Assembly: GCA_041691815.1 (NCBI GenBank)
Contig: JBEPTZ010000055.1
Span: forward strand, 1-28,046
Length of the DNA stretch: 28,046 nucleotides
DNA from: 70-18 sp041691815
GTDB lineage: Bacteria > Pseudomonadota > Alphaproteobacteria > Acetobacterales > Acetobacteraceae
Reading direction: 5' to 3'
The notes under the pieces were generated by a model. That model saw only the letters and a list, made by a program, of their open reading frames with translations, did not search any database and had not been told where the DNA came from. The position numbers were made by a program, and so were the translations under genes. This document shows positions 10,136 to 18,307 of the stretch, in pieces. How positions within the stretch are numbered: the first letter of the stretch is position 1; every line of letters starts with the position of its first letter.

Positions 10136-10621
10136 TTGGATCTGGGACATATGATCGGCCGCGGTATGGTCGTCGCCATGTTTGGCGTGGCGCTGTCGGG
10201 CTGTTCGACCATCATTAACGGCACCAGCCAGCAGATCGTCGTCAACACCAATCCTTCCGGCGCGGATTGCGGCCTGTATCGCCAGGGCATCCGGATCGGC
10301 GAGGTCGCCAATACCCCAGGCAGCGTGCTGATCCAGAAGACCAAGCACGATATCTCGGTGGTCTGCGTGAAAGATGGCTATCAGCAAGCGACCTATTTCA
10401 ACAAATCAGGCGTGGCTGGGGCGACATTCGGCAACATCATCCTCGGCGGTGGCGTCGGCTGGATCGTCGACAGCGCCTCGGGGTCTGATAACAAATATGA
10501 CAGCCCGGTGAACCTCACCTTGCCGGCGACCCAGACCGGCGTTGCGCAGGTGGCGCCGGTTCTGCCGAGTAGCTTCGCCTTGCCGCCGCCGGCGGTCGTG
10601 GCAGCAAAACCGACGACCTGA
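10136..10621 (+). CDS. Small PEGA-like lipoprotein
   Basis: A 161-residue predicted lipoprotein. The signal peptide ends in the lipobox ALSGC, with lipidated Cys at residue 23, followed by STIINGTSQQIVVNTNPSGA. That last segment resembles PEGA-type beta-rich surface domains (a short strand followed by a nonpolar turn and GLYRQGIRIG). A glycine-rich hydrophobic segment (GATFGNIILGGGVGWIVD, about residues 99-116) may re-enter or associate with the membrane. The C-terminus is Pro/Ala rich. The TTG at 10136 is preferred because AGGGGAG lies 8 nt upstream; an ATG at 10151 is the alternative. The function is unknown. It stands alone between recG and the DUF1203 gene. Confidence 0.75.
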   Translation: MDLGHMIGRGMVVAMFGVALSGCSTIINGTSQQIVVNTNPSGADCGLYRQGIRIGEVANTPGSVLIQKTKHDISVVCVKDGYQQATYFNKSGVAGATFGNIILGGGVGWIVDSASGSDNKYDSPVNLTLPATQTGVAQVAPVLPSSFALPPPAVVAAKPTT

Positions 10622-10695
10622 GACCTAGCCGGCGCAACAAGCGGATGGCGGGGCGGCGGCGGGCGGGGCACAAGCGGCGGCGAAGGAGACACGCC

Positions 10696-11169
10696 ATGCA
10701 TTTCCGCTGCATCCCGATCGACACCGCCGCCGCCGAGCGGTTCCGCCGCACCGGCATTGATGACGGCGGCAACCAGGTGATCCGCCGGGTCGCCAGCGGG
10801 CAGGGCGAACCCTGCCGGCATTGCCTGCGGCTGGCCAAGGCCGGCGAGGCGCTGCTGCTGCTGTCGTGGCATCTGCCGCGGCCGCTGGGGGTGTACTGGA
10901 CGCCAAGCCCGATTTTTCTGCATGCCGATGCCTGCCCGGCGTTCGACGAGGCGGACCGGATTCCGGAGAGTGTGGCGGTCAATTCGCTGGTCTCGGTGCG
11001 GGCCTATGACGCCGACGGGATGTGCCTCTACGATCTGGGGCAGGTGATCGAAGGCGAGGCGGTGGCGGCGCCGCTGGCCAACGCGCTGGGCGACCCGCGC
11101 ACCGCGTTCGTCAACATCCATACCGCCCGGCCGGGCTGCCTGCTTTGCGCCGCGGAGGTGGTAAGCTGA
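10696..11169 (+). CDS. DUF1203 domain protein
   Basis: A 157-residue cytoplasmic protein matching DUF1203 in length and pattern: N-terminal MHFRCIPID, a paired-Cys element EPCRHCLR (about residues 36-43), LLLLSWHLPRPLGVYW, PIFLHADAC near the middle, and the C-terminal FVNIHTARPGCLLCAAEV. The conserved Cys/His residues suggest metal or cofactor binding, but no activity is established for the family. Strong ribosome-binding site AAGGAG 7 nt before the ATG. It is probably monocistronic; the next gene begins 128 bp later. Confidence 0.85.
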   Translation: MHFRCIPIDTAAAERFRRTGIDDGGNQVIRRVASGQGEPCRHCLRLAKAGEALLLLSWHLPRPLGVYWTPSPIFLHADACPAFDEADRIPESVAVNSLVSVRAYDADGMCLYDLGQVIEGEAVAAPLANALGDPRTAFVNIHTARPGCLLCAAEVVS

Positions 11170-11297
11170 GGTAGGCGGGCCGGTCTGGCAACGGGTTAAA
11201 CAACCTCCATTTCGCCGCCGCTGCGGCTGCCAGCGGGTTGCAATGGGCGGCAATTGGGGTATTCCCCGAAGCCGTTCTGTCGCCCTGGGGGACTCAC

Positions 11298-12080
11298 GTG
11301 GCCGCCGAAAGCAACGTTGCCGAGACTTCCGTCGCCGCGAGACCGCCGGAAAACCTGATCCAGATTATCGGGCTGAGCAAGCGGTTCGCCGGCTTCACGG
11401 CGGTGGACAACGTGAGTTTCGACGTGGCGCGCGGCGAGGTGCTGGGGTTTCTCGGGCCGAACGGCGCCGGCAAGTCCACCACCATGCGGATGCTGGCCGG
11501 CTTCATGACCCCTACCGCCGGCACCGCGCGGATTTGCGGCCATGACGTGCGCGAGGACAGCCTGGCGGCGCGGCGCAGCATGGGGTTTCTGCCAGAAGGG
11601 GCGCCGACCTATCCGGAAATGACGGTGCTGGGGTTCCTGCGGTTTGTCGCGCGGATCCGCGGCTATCGCGGCGGCGAGCTGGCCGACCGGGTGGACCATG
11701 CGGTGGCGCTGACCACGCTGGCCGGCGTGCGGCTGCAGCCGATCGAGACGCTGTCCAAGGGGTTCAAGCGCCGGGTCGGGCTGGCGCAGGCGCTGCTGCA
11801 CGATCCGCAGGTGCTGGTGCTGGACGAGCCGACCGACGGGCTCGACCCCAACCAGAAGCACGAGGTGCGGACGCTGATCGCGCGGATGGCGCCGGAGAAG
11901 GCGATCGTGATCTCGACGCATATCCTGGAGGAGGTGGAGGCAGTGTGCACGCGGGCGATCATCATCGCGCATGGCCGGGTGGTGGCCGATGCGACGCCCG
12001 CCGAACTGGCCGGGCGGGATGCGTCGCGCAGCCTGGATGCGGTGTTCCGGGCGATCACCAATCCGGCGAAGGCGGCCTGA
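11298..12080 (+). CDS. ABC transporter ATP-binding protein (GldA-like)
   Basis: A 260-residue ATPase subunit of an ABC-2 type transporter. Walker A GPNGAGKST (about 54-62), Q-loop region, signature LSKGFKRRVGLAQ (about 151-163; an S-K-G-F variant of LSGGQ), Walker B VLVLDEPTDGLDP (about 172-184) and switch His in ISTHILEE (about 205). It belongs to the GldA/NatA-like class. The GTG at 11298 is chosen for the GGGGGA about 6 nt upstream; a TTG further upstream is unlikely. It is the first gene of a six-gene operon with its permease (1-bp gap) and GldG-like partner, so it should power that complex at the inner membrane. The substrate is unknown. Confidence 0.92.
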   Translation: MAAESNVAETSVAARPPENLIQIIGLSKRFAGFTAVDNVSFDVARGEVLGFLGPNGAGKSTTMRMLAGFMTPTAGTARICGHDVREDSLAARRSMGFLPEGAPTYPEMTVLGFLRFVARIRGYRGGELADRVDHAVALTTLAGVRLQPIETLSKGFKRRVGLAQALLHDPQVLVLDEPTDGLDPNQKHEVRTLIARMAPEKAIVISTHILEEVEAVCTRAIIIAHGRVVADATPAELAGRDASRSLDAVFRAITNPAKAA

Positions 12081-12081
12081 G

Positions 12082-12813
12082 ATGCGCAATGTGCTGATCG
12101 TCGCGCGGCGCGAACTGGGCGGCTATTTCGCCACCCCAGTGGCCGTGGTGTTCATCGGGATCTTCCTGGCGTTGCAGGGCGCGCTGACCTTCAATCTCGG
12201 CAACTTCTTCACCCGCGACCAGGCCGACCTGGTGCCGTTCTTCAACTTCATTCCCTGGGTGTTCCTGCTGCTGGTGCCGGCGATCACGATGAGGCTATGG
12301 GCCGAAGAGCGGCGGCTGGGCACCATCGAGTTGCTGCTGACCTTGCCGATCGCGCAGTGGCAGGCGGTGCTGGGCAAGTTCCTCGCCGCCTGGGGGTTCT
12401 GCGCCATCGCGCTGCTGCTGACGTTTCCGTTCGTGATTACCGTGAACTACCTGGGCTCGCCGGATAACGGGGTGATCGCATCCGGCTATCTTGGGGCGCT
12501 GCTGGTGGCGGGGGCGTTCCTGTCAGTGGGTTCGGCGCTGTCGGCGGTGAGCAAGAACCAGGTGATCGCCTTCGTGCTGGCGGTCTCGGTGTGCTTCATC
12601 TTCGCGGTGGCGTCGTATCCGGTGGTGACCGATTTCCTCTCCCACAACGCGCCGGTGCTGGCCGAGGTGGCGCGGCGGATGTCGGTGACCGAGCGGTTCA
12701 TGAGTTTTACCCGCGGCGTCATTGCGCTCCGCGACATCATCTTCTTCGCATCGTTCATCGGGTTCTGGCTGTTTTTGAACACGGTGATCGTCGAACATCG
12801 CAAGGCGGATTGA
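12082..12813 (+). CDS. ABC-2 transporter permease (GldF-like)
   Basis: A 243-residue inner-membrane protein with about six hydrophobic helices. It opens MRNVLIVARRELGGYFATP, typical of GldF/NosY-like ABC-2 permeases, and carries the cytoplasmic loop RLWAEERRLGTIELLLTLPI (about 73-92) that contacts the ATPase. It starts 1 bp after the ATPase stop and ends 6 bp before the GldG-like gene, so translation is likely coupled. In Bacteroidetes GldA, GldF and GldG form one complex; the proteobacterial set has no assigned substrate. Confidence 0.9.
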   Translation: MRNVLIVARRELGGYFATPVAVVFIGIFLALQGALTFNLGNFFTRDQADLVPFFNFIPWVFLLLVPAITMRLWAEERRLGTIELLLTLPIAQWQAVLGKFLAAWGFCAIALLLTFPFVITVNYLGSPDNGVIASGYLGALLVAGAFLSVGSALSAVSKNQVIAFVLAVSVCFIFAVASYPVVTDFLSHNAPVLAEVARRMSVTERFMSFTRGVIALRDIIFFASFIGFWLFLNTVIVEHRKAD

Positions 12814-12819
12814 ACGGGC

Positions 12820-14718
12820 ATGCGTCGTCTCTGGTCCTCCGTCCTCGGGGTTGTCGCGGTCGCGGCGCTGCTGGTGGGCATCAACCTGTTCGCCGATTCC
12901 CGGCTGGCCAATCTGCAGCTCGATCTGACCCAGCAGCAGCTGTATTCGTTGTCGGCCGGCACCCGCACGGTGGTCGCCGGGCTGAAGGAGCCGATCACCC
13001 TGCGACTGTATTACTCGCGCGCACTCGGCAGCCGCATCTCGACGTTTGGCGCCTATGCCGACCGGGTGCAGCAGATGCTGCGCGAATATGCCCGCATCTC
13101 GCATGGCATGATCCGCTTGGAGGCGTTCGATCCGGAGCCGTTCAGCGCCACCGAGGACAAGGCGCTGGCCTACGGGCTGCAGGGTGTGCCGCTGGAAGAT
13201 GGCGGGGCGCAGGTGTATTTCGGCCTCGCCGGCACCAACCTGCTGGACGACGAGCGCTCGATCGCCTTCTTCCAGCCGGAGCGTGAGCGGTTTCTGGAAT
13301 ACGACCTGACCCGGCTGGTGTTCGAACTGTCCAACCCGACCCGCCCGGTGGTCGGCGTGATGACCTCGCTGCCGCTGGATGGCGATCCGCGGGCGATGAT
13401 GATGCGCAACCCGCAGGCCGGCGCCCCCTGGGCCTCGCAGATGATGCTGCGCCAGGCGTTCACCGTGCGGACGGTGCCGCTGGATGCACAGGTGATCGAC
13501 AAGGACATCCAGGTGCTGCTGGTGGCGCATGCGCAGAAGCTGTCCGAGACGACGCTGTATGCCATCGACCAGTTCGTCATGCGCGGCGGCCGGCTGATGG
13601 CGATGGTCGATCCGCTGAACGAGTTCCAGCAACTGACGCCGGACCCGCGCACCGGCGCGCCGCCCACCGACACTTCGTCCGATCTGGCCAAGCTGTTCGC
13701 CGCCTGGGGCATCGCCTACAACCCCGAGGTGGTGGTCGGTGACCTGAAGGGCGCCTGGCGGGTGCGCGCCTCGCCGGGGGACCGGGTGCAATCGGTGGAT
13801 TTCGTGCCGTGGTTCAACATCCAGGCCGGCATCAACAAGAACGACCCGGCCACCGCCGATCTGCAGCAGGTGACGGTCGCCGCCCCCGGCGCACTGGCGC
13901 TGACCAAGGGCAGCAAGCTCACCCTGACGCCGCTGCTGACCACCTCCGACCAGGCCGGGCCGGTGCCGCGCGCCTCGCTCACCGGCGAACCTGATCCGGC
14001 GCAGATTCTGGCCGCGTTCAAGCCCGAGGGCGGCAAGCGGGTAATCGCCGCCCGGCTGCGCGGCACCCTGCACAGCGCCTTCACCGGCCCCCCTGCCCTG
14101 CCCGCCGGCACCAAGCCGGCCACCGACCTACCGGCCTATATCGCCGAGACCGCCAGGCCGGCCAACATGGTGGTGGTCGCCGATACCGACCTGCTGGCCA
14201 ACCGCTTCTGGGTCCGCATGGGCGATTTCTTCGGCCAGCAGCAGGCCACGCCGTTCAGCGATAACGGGCCGTTCGTCACCAACCTGGTCGGCACCCTGGC
14301 CGGCGGCGACGCGCTGATCGGCCTGCGCAGCCGCGGCCCGTCGCTGCGCCCGTTCGAGCGGGTGGACGACATGCAGCGCGCCGCCGAGGCTCGCTTCCGC
14401 CAGACCGAGGAGGCGCTGAAGGCGCATCTGGACGCCACCCAGAAGAAGCTGACCGCATTGCGCACCGGGCGCGGCGAGGCGCATGCCAGTGCGGTGATCA
14501 GCGAGCAGCAGCGCACCGCGATCGACGACCTGCGGCGCGATGCGGTGGCCACGCGCGGCAAGCTGCGGGCGGTGCAACTGGATCTGCGGCGCGACATCTC
14601 GGCGCTGGAGACCCGGCTGCGGCTGTTCAACATCGTGCTGGTGCCGGTGCTGCTGACCCTGCTGGCGATCGGCATCGGCCTCATCCGCCGTCGCCGTCGC
14701 TCTGCGGCGCGTCGTTGA
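12820..14718 (+). CDS. GldG-like ABC transporter auxiliary protein
   Basis: A 632-residue protein with an N-terminal membrane anchor (about 7-25), a large extracytoplasmic part and a C-terminal helix (about 603-625) ending in a very basic tail, RRRRRSAARR. The region LDLTQQQLYSLSAGT (about 34-48), the PITLRLYYSR strand and VQVLLVAHAQKLSE around 230 match the GldG / ABC_transp_aux family. The part before the last helix (about 515-600) is rich in charged residues and likely coiled-coil. The protein should form a periplasmic partner of the ABC-2 permease encoded just upstream. In gliding Bacteroidetes GldG is needed for motility, but gliding cannot be inferred here. Confidence 0.88.
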   Translation: MRRLWSSVLGVVAVAALLVGINLFADSRLANLQLDLTQQQLYSLSAGTRTVVAGLKEPITLRLYYSRALGSRISTFGAYADRVQQMLREYARISHGMIRLEAFDPEPFSATEDKALAYGLQGVPLEDGGAQVYFGLAGTNLLDDERSIAFFQPERERFLEYDLTRLVFELSNPTRPVVGVMTSLPLDGDPRAMMMRNPQAGAPWASQMMLRQAFTVRTVPLDAQVIDKDIQVLLVAHAQKLSETTLYAIDQFVMRGGRLMAMVDPLNEFQQLTPDPRTGAPPTDTSSDLAKLFAAWGIAYNPEVVVGDLKGAWRVRASPGDRVQSVDFVPWFNIQAGINKNDPATADLQQVTVAAPGALALTKGSKLTLTPLLTTSDQAGPVPRASLTGEPDPAQILAAFKPEGGKRVIAARLRGTLHSAFTGPPALPAGTKPATDLPAYIAETARPANMVVVADTDLLANRFWVRMGDFFGQQQATPFSDNGPFVTNLVGTLAGGDALIGLRSRGPSLRPFERVDDMQRAAEARFRQTEEALKAHLDATQKKLTALRTGRGEAHASAVISEQQRTAIDDLRRDAVATRGKLRAVQLDLRRDISALETRLRLFNIVLVPVLLTLLAIGIGLIRRRRRSAARR

Positions 14719-14740
14719 GCCGGTTGGGGAGAGAACGCGC

Positions 14741-15784
14741 ATGAAGCCGCGCAATTCCGTCATCCTGGCGATCGTCGCCGTGATCGTGCTGGTCGCCGGC
14801 TGGGTGTTCGGCCCGGCCACCCAGCCAGGTGCCGCCACCAGCAGCGCGGCCGGCACGCTGGTGTTCCCCAATCTGGCGCCGAAGCTGCAGGATGCCGCCG
14901 AGGTGACCATCACCCACCAGGGCAAGACCATGGTGATCGCCCGCCAGCCGGACGGCAGCTGGGGCCTGGCCGATCGCGACGGCTTTCGCGTGCAGCAGGA
15001 CAAGCTGCGCAGCCTGCTCACCGGCCTCACCGAGTTGCGCATGACCGAGCCGCGCACCGCCGACCCCACGCTGTATTCGCGGCTCGGCGTCGGCGATGCC
15101 AGCAGCAAGACCGCCACCGCCAACCTGGTGCGGGTGCTGGACAAAGCCGGCAAGCCGATCGCCGAGTTGATCGTCGGCCATCGCCGCGAGTACGTCTCCG
15201 GCGGGACACCGCCCAGCGTCTATCTGCGCCGGCCCGGCGAGGCGCAGTCCTGGCTGGCCGAGGGCAGCCTGCCGGTGGATGCCGACCCCGATCTGTGGTT
15301 CGACCGCGACATCGTCAACGTGCCGAAGGACCAGGTGGTCAGCGTCACCGTCACCCGCCACGATCCGGCCCCCGGCGATGCGGTGCTGGATTTCGCGCTG
15401 GTCGACGGCAAGCCGGCGCTGACCAGCCCGGCTGAGCATCCCAAGCTCGACCCCTACCGGCTGGCGGACGTGTTCGACAGCCTGGACCAGCTGAGCCTGA
15501 CCGACGTGCAGCCGGTGGCCAGGCAGCCCGGTGCTGCGATCGGCAGCAGCAGGATCATCACCAAGGACGGCATGACGGTGGAGGTGACGGTCTACAAGGC
15601 CGACAAGGACATCTGGATCCGGCTCACCGCCACCGGGGAGGGCGCCGCCAAAGCCGCCGCCGAGGCGCTGAACAAGCGCAGCGCCGGCTGGACCTACCAG
15701 GTCGGCGCCTGGAAAGAGGCCGCCCTGGTACCGACCATCGATGCCATCAAGGACACCGAGGCGGACAAGAAACCGAAGCCATGA
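14741..15784 (+). CDS. DUF4340 domain protein
   Basis: A 347-residue protein with an uncleaved-looking N-terminal hydrophobic segment (about 8-24), so probably anchored in the inner membrane facing the periplasm. The body carries DUF4340 features: VTITHQGKTMVIAR, the repeated Gly/Asp-rich segment WGLADRDGFRVQ with KLRSLLTGLTELRMTEPRTA, and a SRLGVGDAS turn. The same DUF4340 partner follows GldG-like genes in many proteobacteria. It begins 22 bp after the GldG-like stop with ggggagag as ribosome-binding site. The function is not established; it is most likely a structural or substrate-handling subunit of the same complex. Confidence 0.87.
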   Translation: MKPRNSVILAIVAVIVLVAGWVFGPATQPGAATSSAAGTLVFPNLAPKLQDAAEVTITHQGKTMVIARQPDGSWGLADRDGFRVQQDKLRSLLTGLTELRMTEPRTADPTLYSRLGVGDASSKTATANLVRVLDKAGKPIAELIVGHRREYVSGGTPPSVYLRRPGEAQSWLAEGSLPVDADPDLWFDRDIVNVPKDQVVSVTVTRHDPAPGDAVLDFALVDGKPALTSPAEHPKLDPYRLADVFDSLDQLSLTDVQPVARQPGAAIGSSRIITKDGMTVEVTVYKADKDIWIRLTATGEGAAKAAAEALNKRSAGWTYQVGAWKEAALVPTIDAIKDTEADKKPKP

Positions 15785-15794
15785 CGGCCCCGCT

Positions 15795-16232
15795 ATGAAC
15801 CGCGAATACCCGGCGCGGCCGATCGTCGGCATCGGCATCGTGGTGTTGCGCGCCGAGCCGCCCGCGGTGCTGCTGGTGCGTCGCGGCAAGCCGCCGAACC
15901 CGGGGAGCTGGACGCTGCCCGGCGGCGCCCAGGAACTCGGCGAGACCGCCGAGGCGGCGGCCCGGCGCGAACTGGCGGAAGAAACCGGCTTGCGGGTCGG
16001 CCCGATGCAACTGGCCGGCAACGTCGACCTCATCCAAACCGACCCGGATGGCCGGGTGCACTACCACTACACCATCATCGACTTCGCCGCCCGCTGGGAC
16101 TCCGGCGAGTTGCGGCCCGGCGACGACGCCGCCGAAGCCATCTGGGCGCCGCTCGACGGCCTGGCCGGGCACACGCTGTCGGGCGAGGCACTGCGGATCA
16201 TCGGCGTTGCACGCCGGCTGCTGGGCTGTTAG
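15795..16232 (+). CDS. NUDIX hydrolase
   Basis: A 145-residue hydrolase of nucleoside diphosphates linked to another moiety. The complete NUDIX box is present at about residues 39-61 (G-x5-E-x7-REL-x-EE-x-GL, starting GAQELGE), with metal-binding glutamates in RELAEETGL. The ATG at 15795 gives a family-typical start before PIVGIGIVVLR. The gene sits 10 bp after the DUF4340 stop and 9 bp before the next small gene, so it belongs to the ABC operon. The substrate (ADP-ribose, mutagenic nucleotides, etc.) is not readable from the sequence. Confidence 0.92.
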   Translation: MNREYPARPIVGIGIVVLRAEPPAVLLVRRGKPPNPGSWTLPGGAQELGETAEAAARRELAEETGLRVGPMQLAGNVDLIQTDPDGRVHYHYTIIDFAARWDSGELRPGDDAAEAIWAPLDGLAGHTLSGEALRIIGVARRLLGC

Positions 16233-16241
16233 CCGGACGCG

Positions 16242-16571
16242 ATGAAGCTGATCCTACTGCTGCTGGTGGCGCTGGTCGCCGGCGCCATCATCTATCCCCG
16301 CCACGCCGAGCATACCGACACGGTCTGCGCCGCCTTCGAGCAGCGCTTCGCCACCCTGGCGGCGCAGCAGGCTCGCCAGCCGGGGCCGCAGGGGATGCTC
16401 GGATTCGTGCAAGGCGCGGTCGCCGGCTCGCAGGGGCAGATCGCCGCCTTGTATATCCATGATCGCTATCCGCAACTGCCGGCCTTTATCGGCTGCACCG
16501 TGGGCTACTGGCGGCTCAACCTTGATCCGGATGTGATACCGTTGCTGCGGGGACTCACCAAGGGCAAGTAA
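16242..16571 (+). CDS. Small secreted or membrane-anchored hypothetical protein
   Basis: A 109-residue protein that I do not recognise. The N-terminal helix MKLILLLLVALVAGAIIYP could be a signal peptide or an anchor. The mature part has two cysteines (CAAFEQRF about residue 30 and IGCTVGYW about 85) that could form a disulfide in the periplasm, a Gln/Ala-rich middle and a short C-terminal helix. It is the last gene of the operon begun by the ABC ATPase, 9 bp after the NUDIX stop, and is followed directly by hairpin element B. Confidence 0.7.
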   Translation: MKLILLLLVALVAGAIIYPRHAEHTDTVCAAFEQRFATLAAQQARQPGPQGMLGFVQGAVAGSQGQIAALYIHDRYPQLPAFIGCTVGYWRLNLDPDVIPLLRGLTKGK

Positions 16572-16572
16572 G

Positions 16573-16611
16573 GTATTCTTTTTGTGAACAAAAAGAAGCA
16601 AAAAAACTTTT
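16573..16611. repeat. Hairpin element, single-unit copy B
   Basis: A 10-bp-arm hairpin ttctttttgt (16576-16585) with acaaaaagaa (16588-16597), followed by gcaaaaaaactttt. These 39 bp are identical, in inverse orientation, to 27692-27730. The second half of the composite element is missing here. It occupies the 54-bp gap between convergent genes. The minus-strand reading ends with a T-run beside the hairpin. Confidence 0.75.
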
Positions 16612-16625
16612 CGTCCCCGGAAGCG

Positions 16626-16964
16626 TTAACCGCGGCGGCGGTGGGACTTGGTGGCCGGCGGCCAGGACATGGTGACTGCTGCGCCGCCGAACACGATGCC
16701 CAGCGACAGCGGCAGCAGCCAGCCGGGGCGCGCCAGCAGCGGCAGGGTCAGCGCCTGCCAGGCCCATTCGGAGACATGGTCGCGCACCAGACTCTGCAAC
16801 GCCAGCAGCTTGGCGTGGTCGAACCGGTCGATGCACTGCGCCAGCGGCAGCATCAGCGGCAACATCAGCAGCAGCGCGAAGGCGGCCACCAGACAGGCAG
16901 CCGCCAGCACCGCCAGTCCGCGCACAAACCACGCGCGGGCCGATCCATGCCGCCGTACGATCAA
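16626..16964 (-). CDS. Small two-helix membrane protein downstream of msrP
   Basis: A 112-residue protein that I do not recognise. It has two hydrophobic segments: about residues 13-42 (very Leu/Ala rich) and about 80-100 (WLLPLSLGIVFGGAAVTM), separated by a cytoplasmic or periplasmic loop with His and Trp residues, and basic ends. A TTG start at 16964 overlaps the msrP TGA (TTGA); a GTG at 16925 is an alternative. The overlap implies translational coupling with MsrP. It is about half the size of MsrQ, the heme-bearing six-helix partner usually found here, and does not look like it. Confidence 0.6.
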   Translation of the reverse strand: MIVRRHGSARAWFVRGLAVLAAACLVAAFALLLMLPLMLPLAQCIDRFDHAKLLALQSLVRDHVSEWAWQALTLPLLARPGWLLPLSLGIVFGGAAVTMSWPPATKSHRRRG

Positions 16965-17983
16965 GCGAACAGCCGCTGGTTCTTCAGATCATCGTACATC
17001 GACGCCACATACTCCCCATAGCCGTTCCAGATCTGCGTCGGCACCATCTCGTTGCTGCCGATCAGCCGCTCCCGCGCCTGGCTCCAGCGCGGATGCGGCA
17101 CCGCCGGATTCACGTTGGCCCAGAAACCATACTCGCTGGACTGCAGGGATTCCCAGAACGTTGTCGGCTGCTTGTCGGTGAAACTGATCTTAACGATCGA
17201 TTTCGCCGATTTGAAGCCGTATTTCCACGGCAGCGTCAGCCGGATCGGCGCGCCATCCTGCGGCGGAATGGTCTTGCCGAACATCCCCAGCGACAGGAAC
17301 GACAACTCGTTCATCGCCTCGGCCATGGTCACGCCCTCGGTGTACGGCCAGGGGTAGAAGCCCTGGCTCAGCCCCGGCATCACATTTTTGTCCACCAGCG
17401 TGGTGAACACCATGTATTTGGCACCACTGGTCGGCGCCGCCAGCTTCACCATCTCGGCCAGCGGGAAGCCGGTCCACGGCACCGTCATCCCCCAGGCCTC
17501 GACGCAACGATGCCGGTAGATGCGCTCCTCCAGCTTCACCTGCTTCAGCAGGTCCTCCAGCCCGATGCTGCGCGGCTTCTCCACCATGCCGGCAATCTCG
17601 ATGTTCCACGGCGACACCGGCAGCGCATAGGCGGCCGGGGTGACGGTCTTGGAACCATCGAACTCGTAGTAGTTGTTGTAATGCGTCGCGACCTGCTCCG
17701 TGGTCAGCGCCCGCCCCGGCTGGTAGCGGGCATTCTGCGGCGCCGGCATCGGCGCCAGTTCGGGCGGCTTGGGCGCTGGCCCGCCGGTACCGAACAAACC
17801 GCTGAAGAACGCCGCCTTGGCCGGGGCGGCCGCCAGCAGCGCAGCCGCACCCGCCACCCCGCCCAGCACCGCCCGCCGGTTCAGCCCCTCGTTCTGCAGC
17901 CATGCGGCGCGCCCGCGTACCAACGGCTCAGGGGTCACCTGGCTTTCCCGAATCTCCCAGCCACGCCGCCGGTGAATAAACAT
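16961..17983 (-). CDS. msrP: MsrP, periplasmic methionine sulfoxide reductase, molybdopterin subunit
   Basis: A 340-residue Tat-exported molybdoenzyme that reduces oxidised methionine in periplasmic proteins. The N-terminal MFIHRRRGWEIRESQVTPE, the twin-arginine element LNRRAVLGG (about residues 34-42) and the hydrophobic stretch ending AAAPAKA define the signal. YRHRCVEAWGM provides the Cys ligand of Mo (about 148), and WTGFPLAE, PWPYTEG and WKYGFKSAKSI are typical of the family. The ATG at 17983 is backed by AAAAGGA upstream. The long in-frame extension beyond is non-coding. A small two-helix protein is coupled downstream. Known partner MsrQ was not seen nearby. Confidence 0.95.
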   Translation of the reverse strand: MFIHRRRGWEIRESQVTPEPLVRGRAAWLQNEGLNRRAVLGGVAGAAALLAAAPAKAAFFSGLFGTGGPAPKPPELAPMPAPQNARYQPGRALTTEQVATHYNNYYEFDGSKTVTPAAYALPVSPWNIEIAGMVEKPRSIGLEDLLKQVKLEERIYRHRCVEAWGMTVPWTGFPLAEMVKLAAPTSGAKYMVFTTLVDKNVMPGLSQGFYPWPYTEGVTMAEAMNELSFLSLGMFGKTIPPQDGAPIRLTLPWKYGFKSAKSIVKISFTDKQPTTFWESLQSSEYGFWANVNPAVPHPRWSQARERLIGSNEMVPTQIWNGYGEYVASMYDDLKNQRLFA

Positions 17984-18307
17984 CGCCTTGTCCTTTTCCC
18001 AATCCCGAAACTCATGTGTCCGATCGCGATACGTGCGGGCCATCGCCGCAGATGCGCCCGCCGACACACAACCTCCGGGTGGACCAGGCCAGTCTGCGCC
18101 CAAGCCCGCCGGTTGTTCAACGGTTGCGTGCCGCCTGCCGGAAAGACCAGCAGCCGGCGCAGGCGTTACAGACCGTCGCAGCCGCACCACGGGCAATGCG
18201 CAGAGCACCGCCGGGGGCGGGTTGCTTTGCGCGGCAAGGATTGTAAAGAGTCCGGCTGCGCCCTGATTGCCCCTGCGCGAGCCCGCCGAACAACGAAAGA
18301 CCCCGCC
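17984..18307. other. Intergenic region between msrP and the PLP-enzyme gene
   Basis: A 324-bp divergent gap. A ribosome-binding site AAAAGGA for msrP lies at its left edge. I see no convincing promoter pair, palindrome or RNA gene. An in-frame upstream ATG for msrP at 18043 would add 20 unsupported residues. A weak plus-strand -35/-10 (TTGCTT near 18221, TAAAGA near 18243) precedes the PLP enzyme but is unremarkable. Confidence 0.4.

Noticed and set aside
11238..11265. Possible promoter TTGCAA-16-TATTCC before the ABC ATPase gene
   Set aside because: Only 4 and 3 of 6 matches; not distinguishable from chance in the 128-bp gap.
12523..14073. A 516-codon minus-strand frame opposite the permease and GldG-like genes
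   Set aside because: Shadow frame; it crosses two well-supported genes and shows no family features.
16254..16601. Minus-strand ORF beginning MLLFVHKKNT, with a near twin at 27702-28031 on the plus strand
   Set aside because: Both starts come from translating the same hairpin repeat (elements B and C), and the remainder is antisense to real genes.
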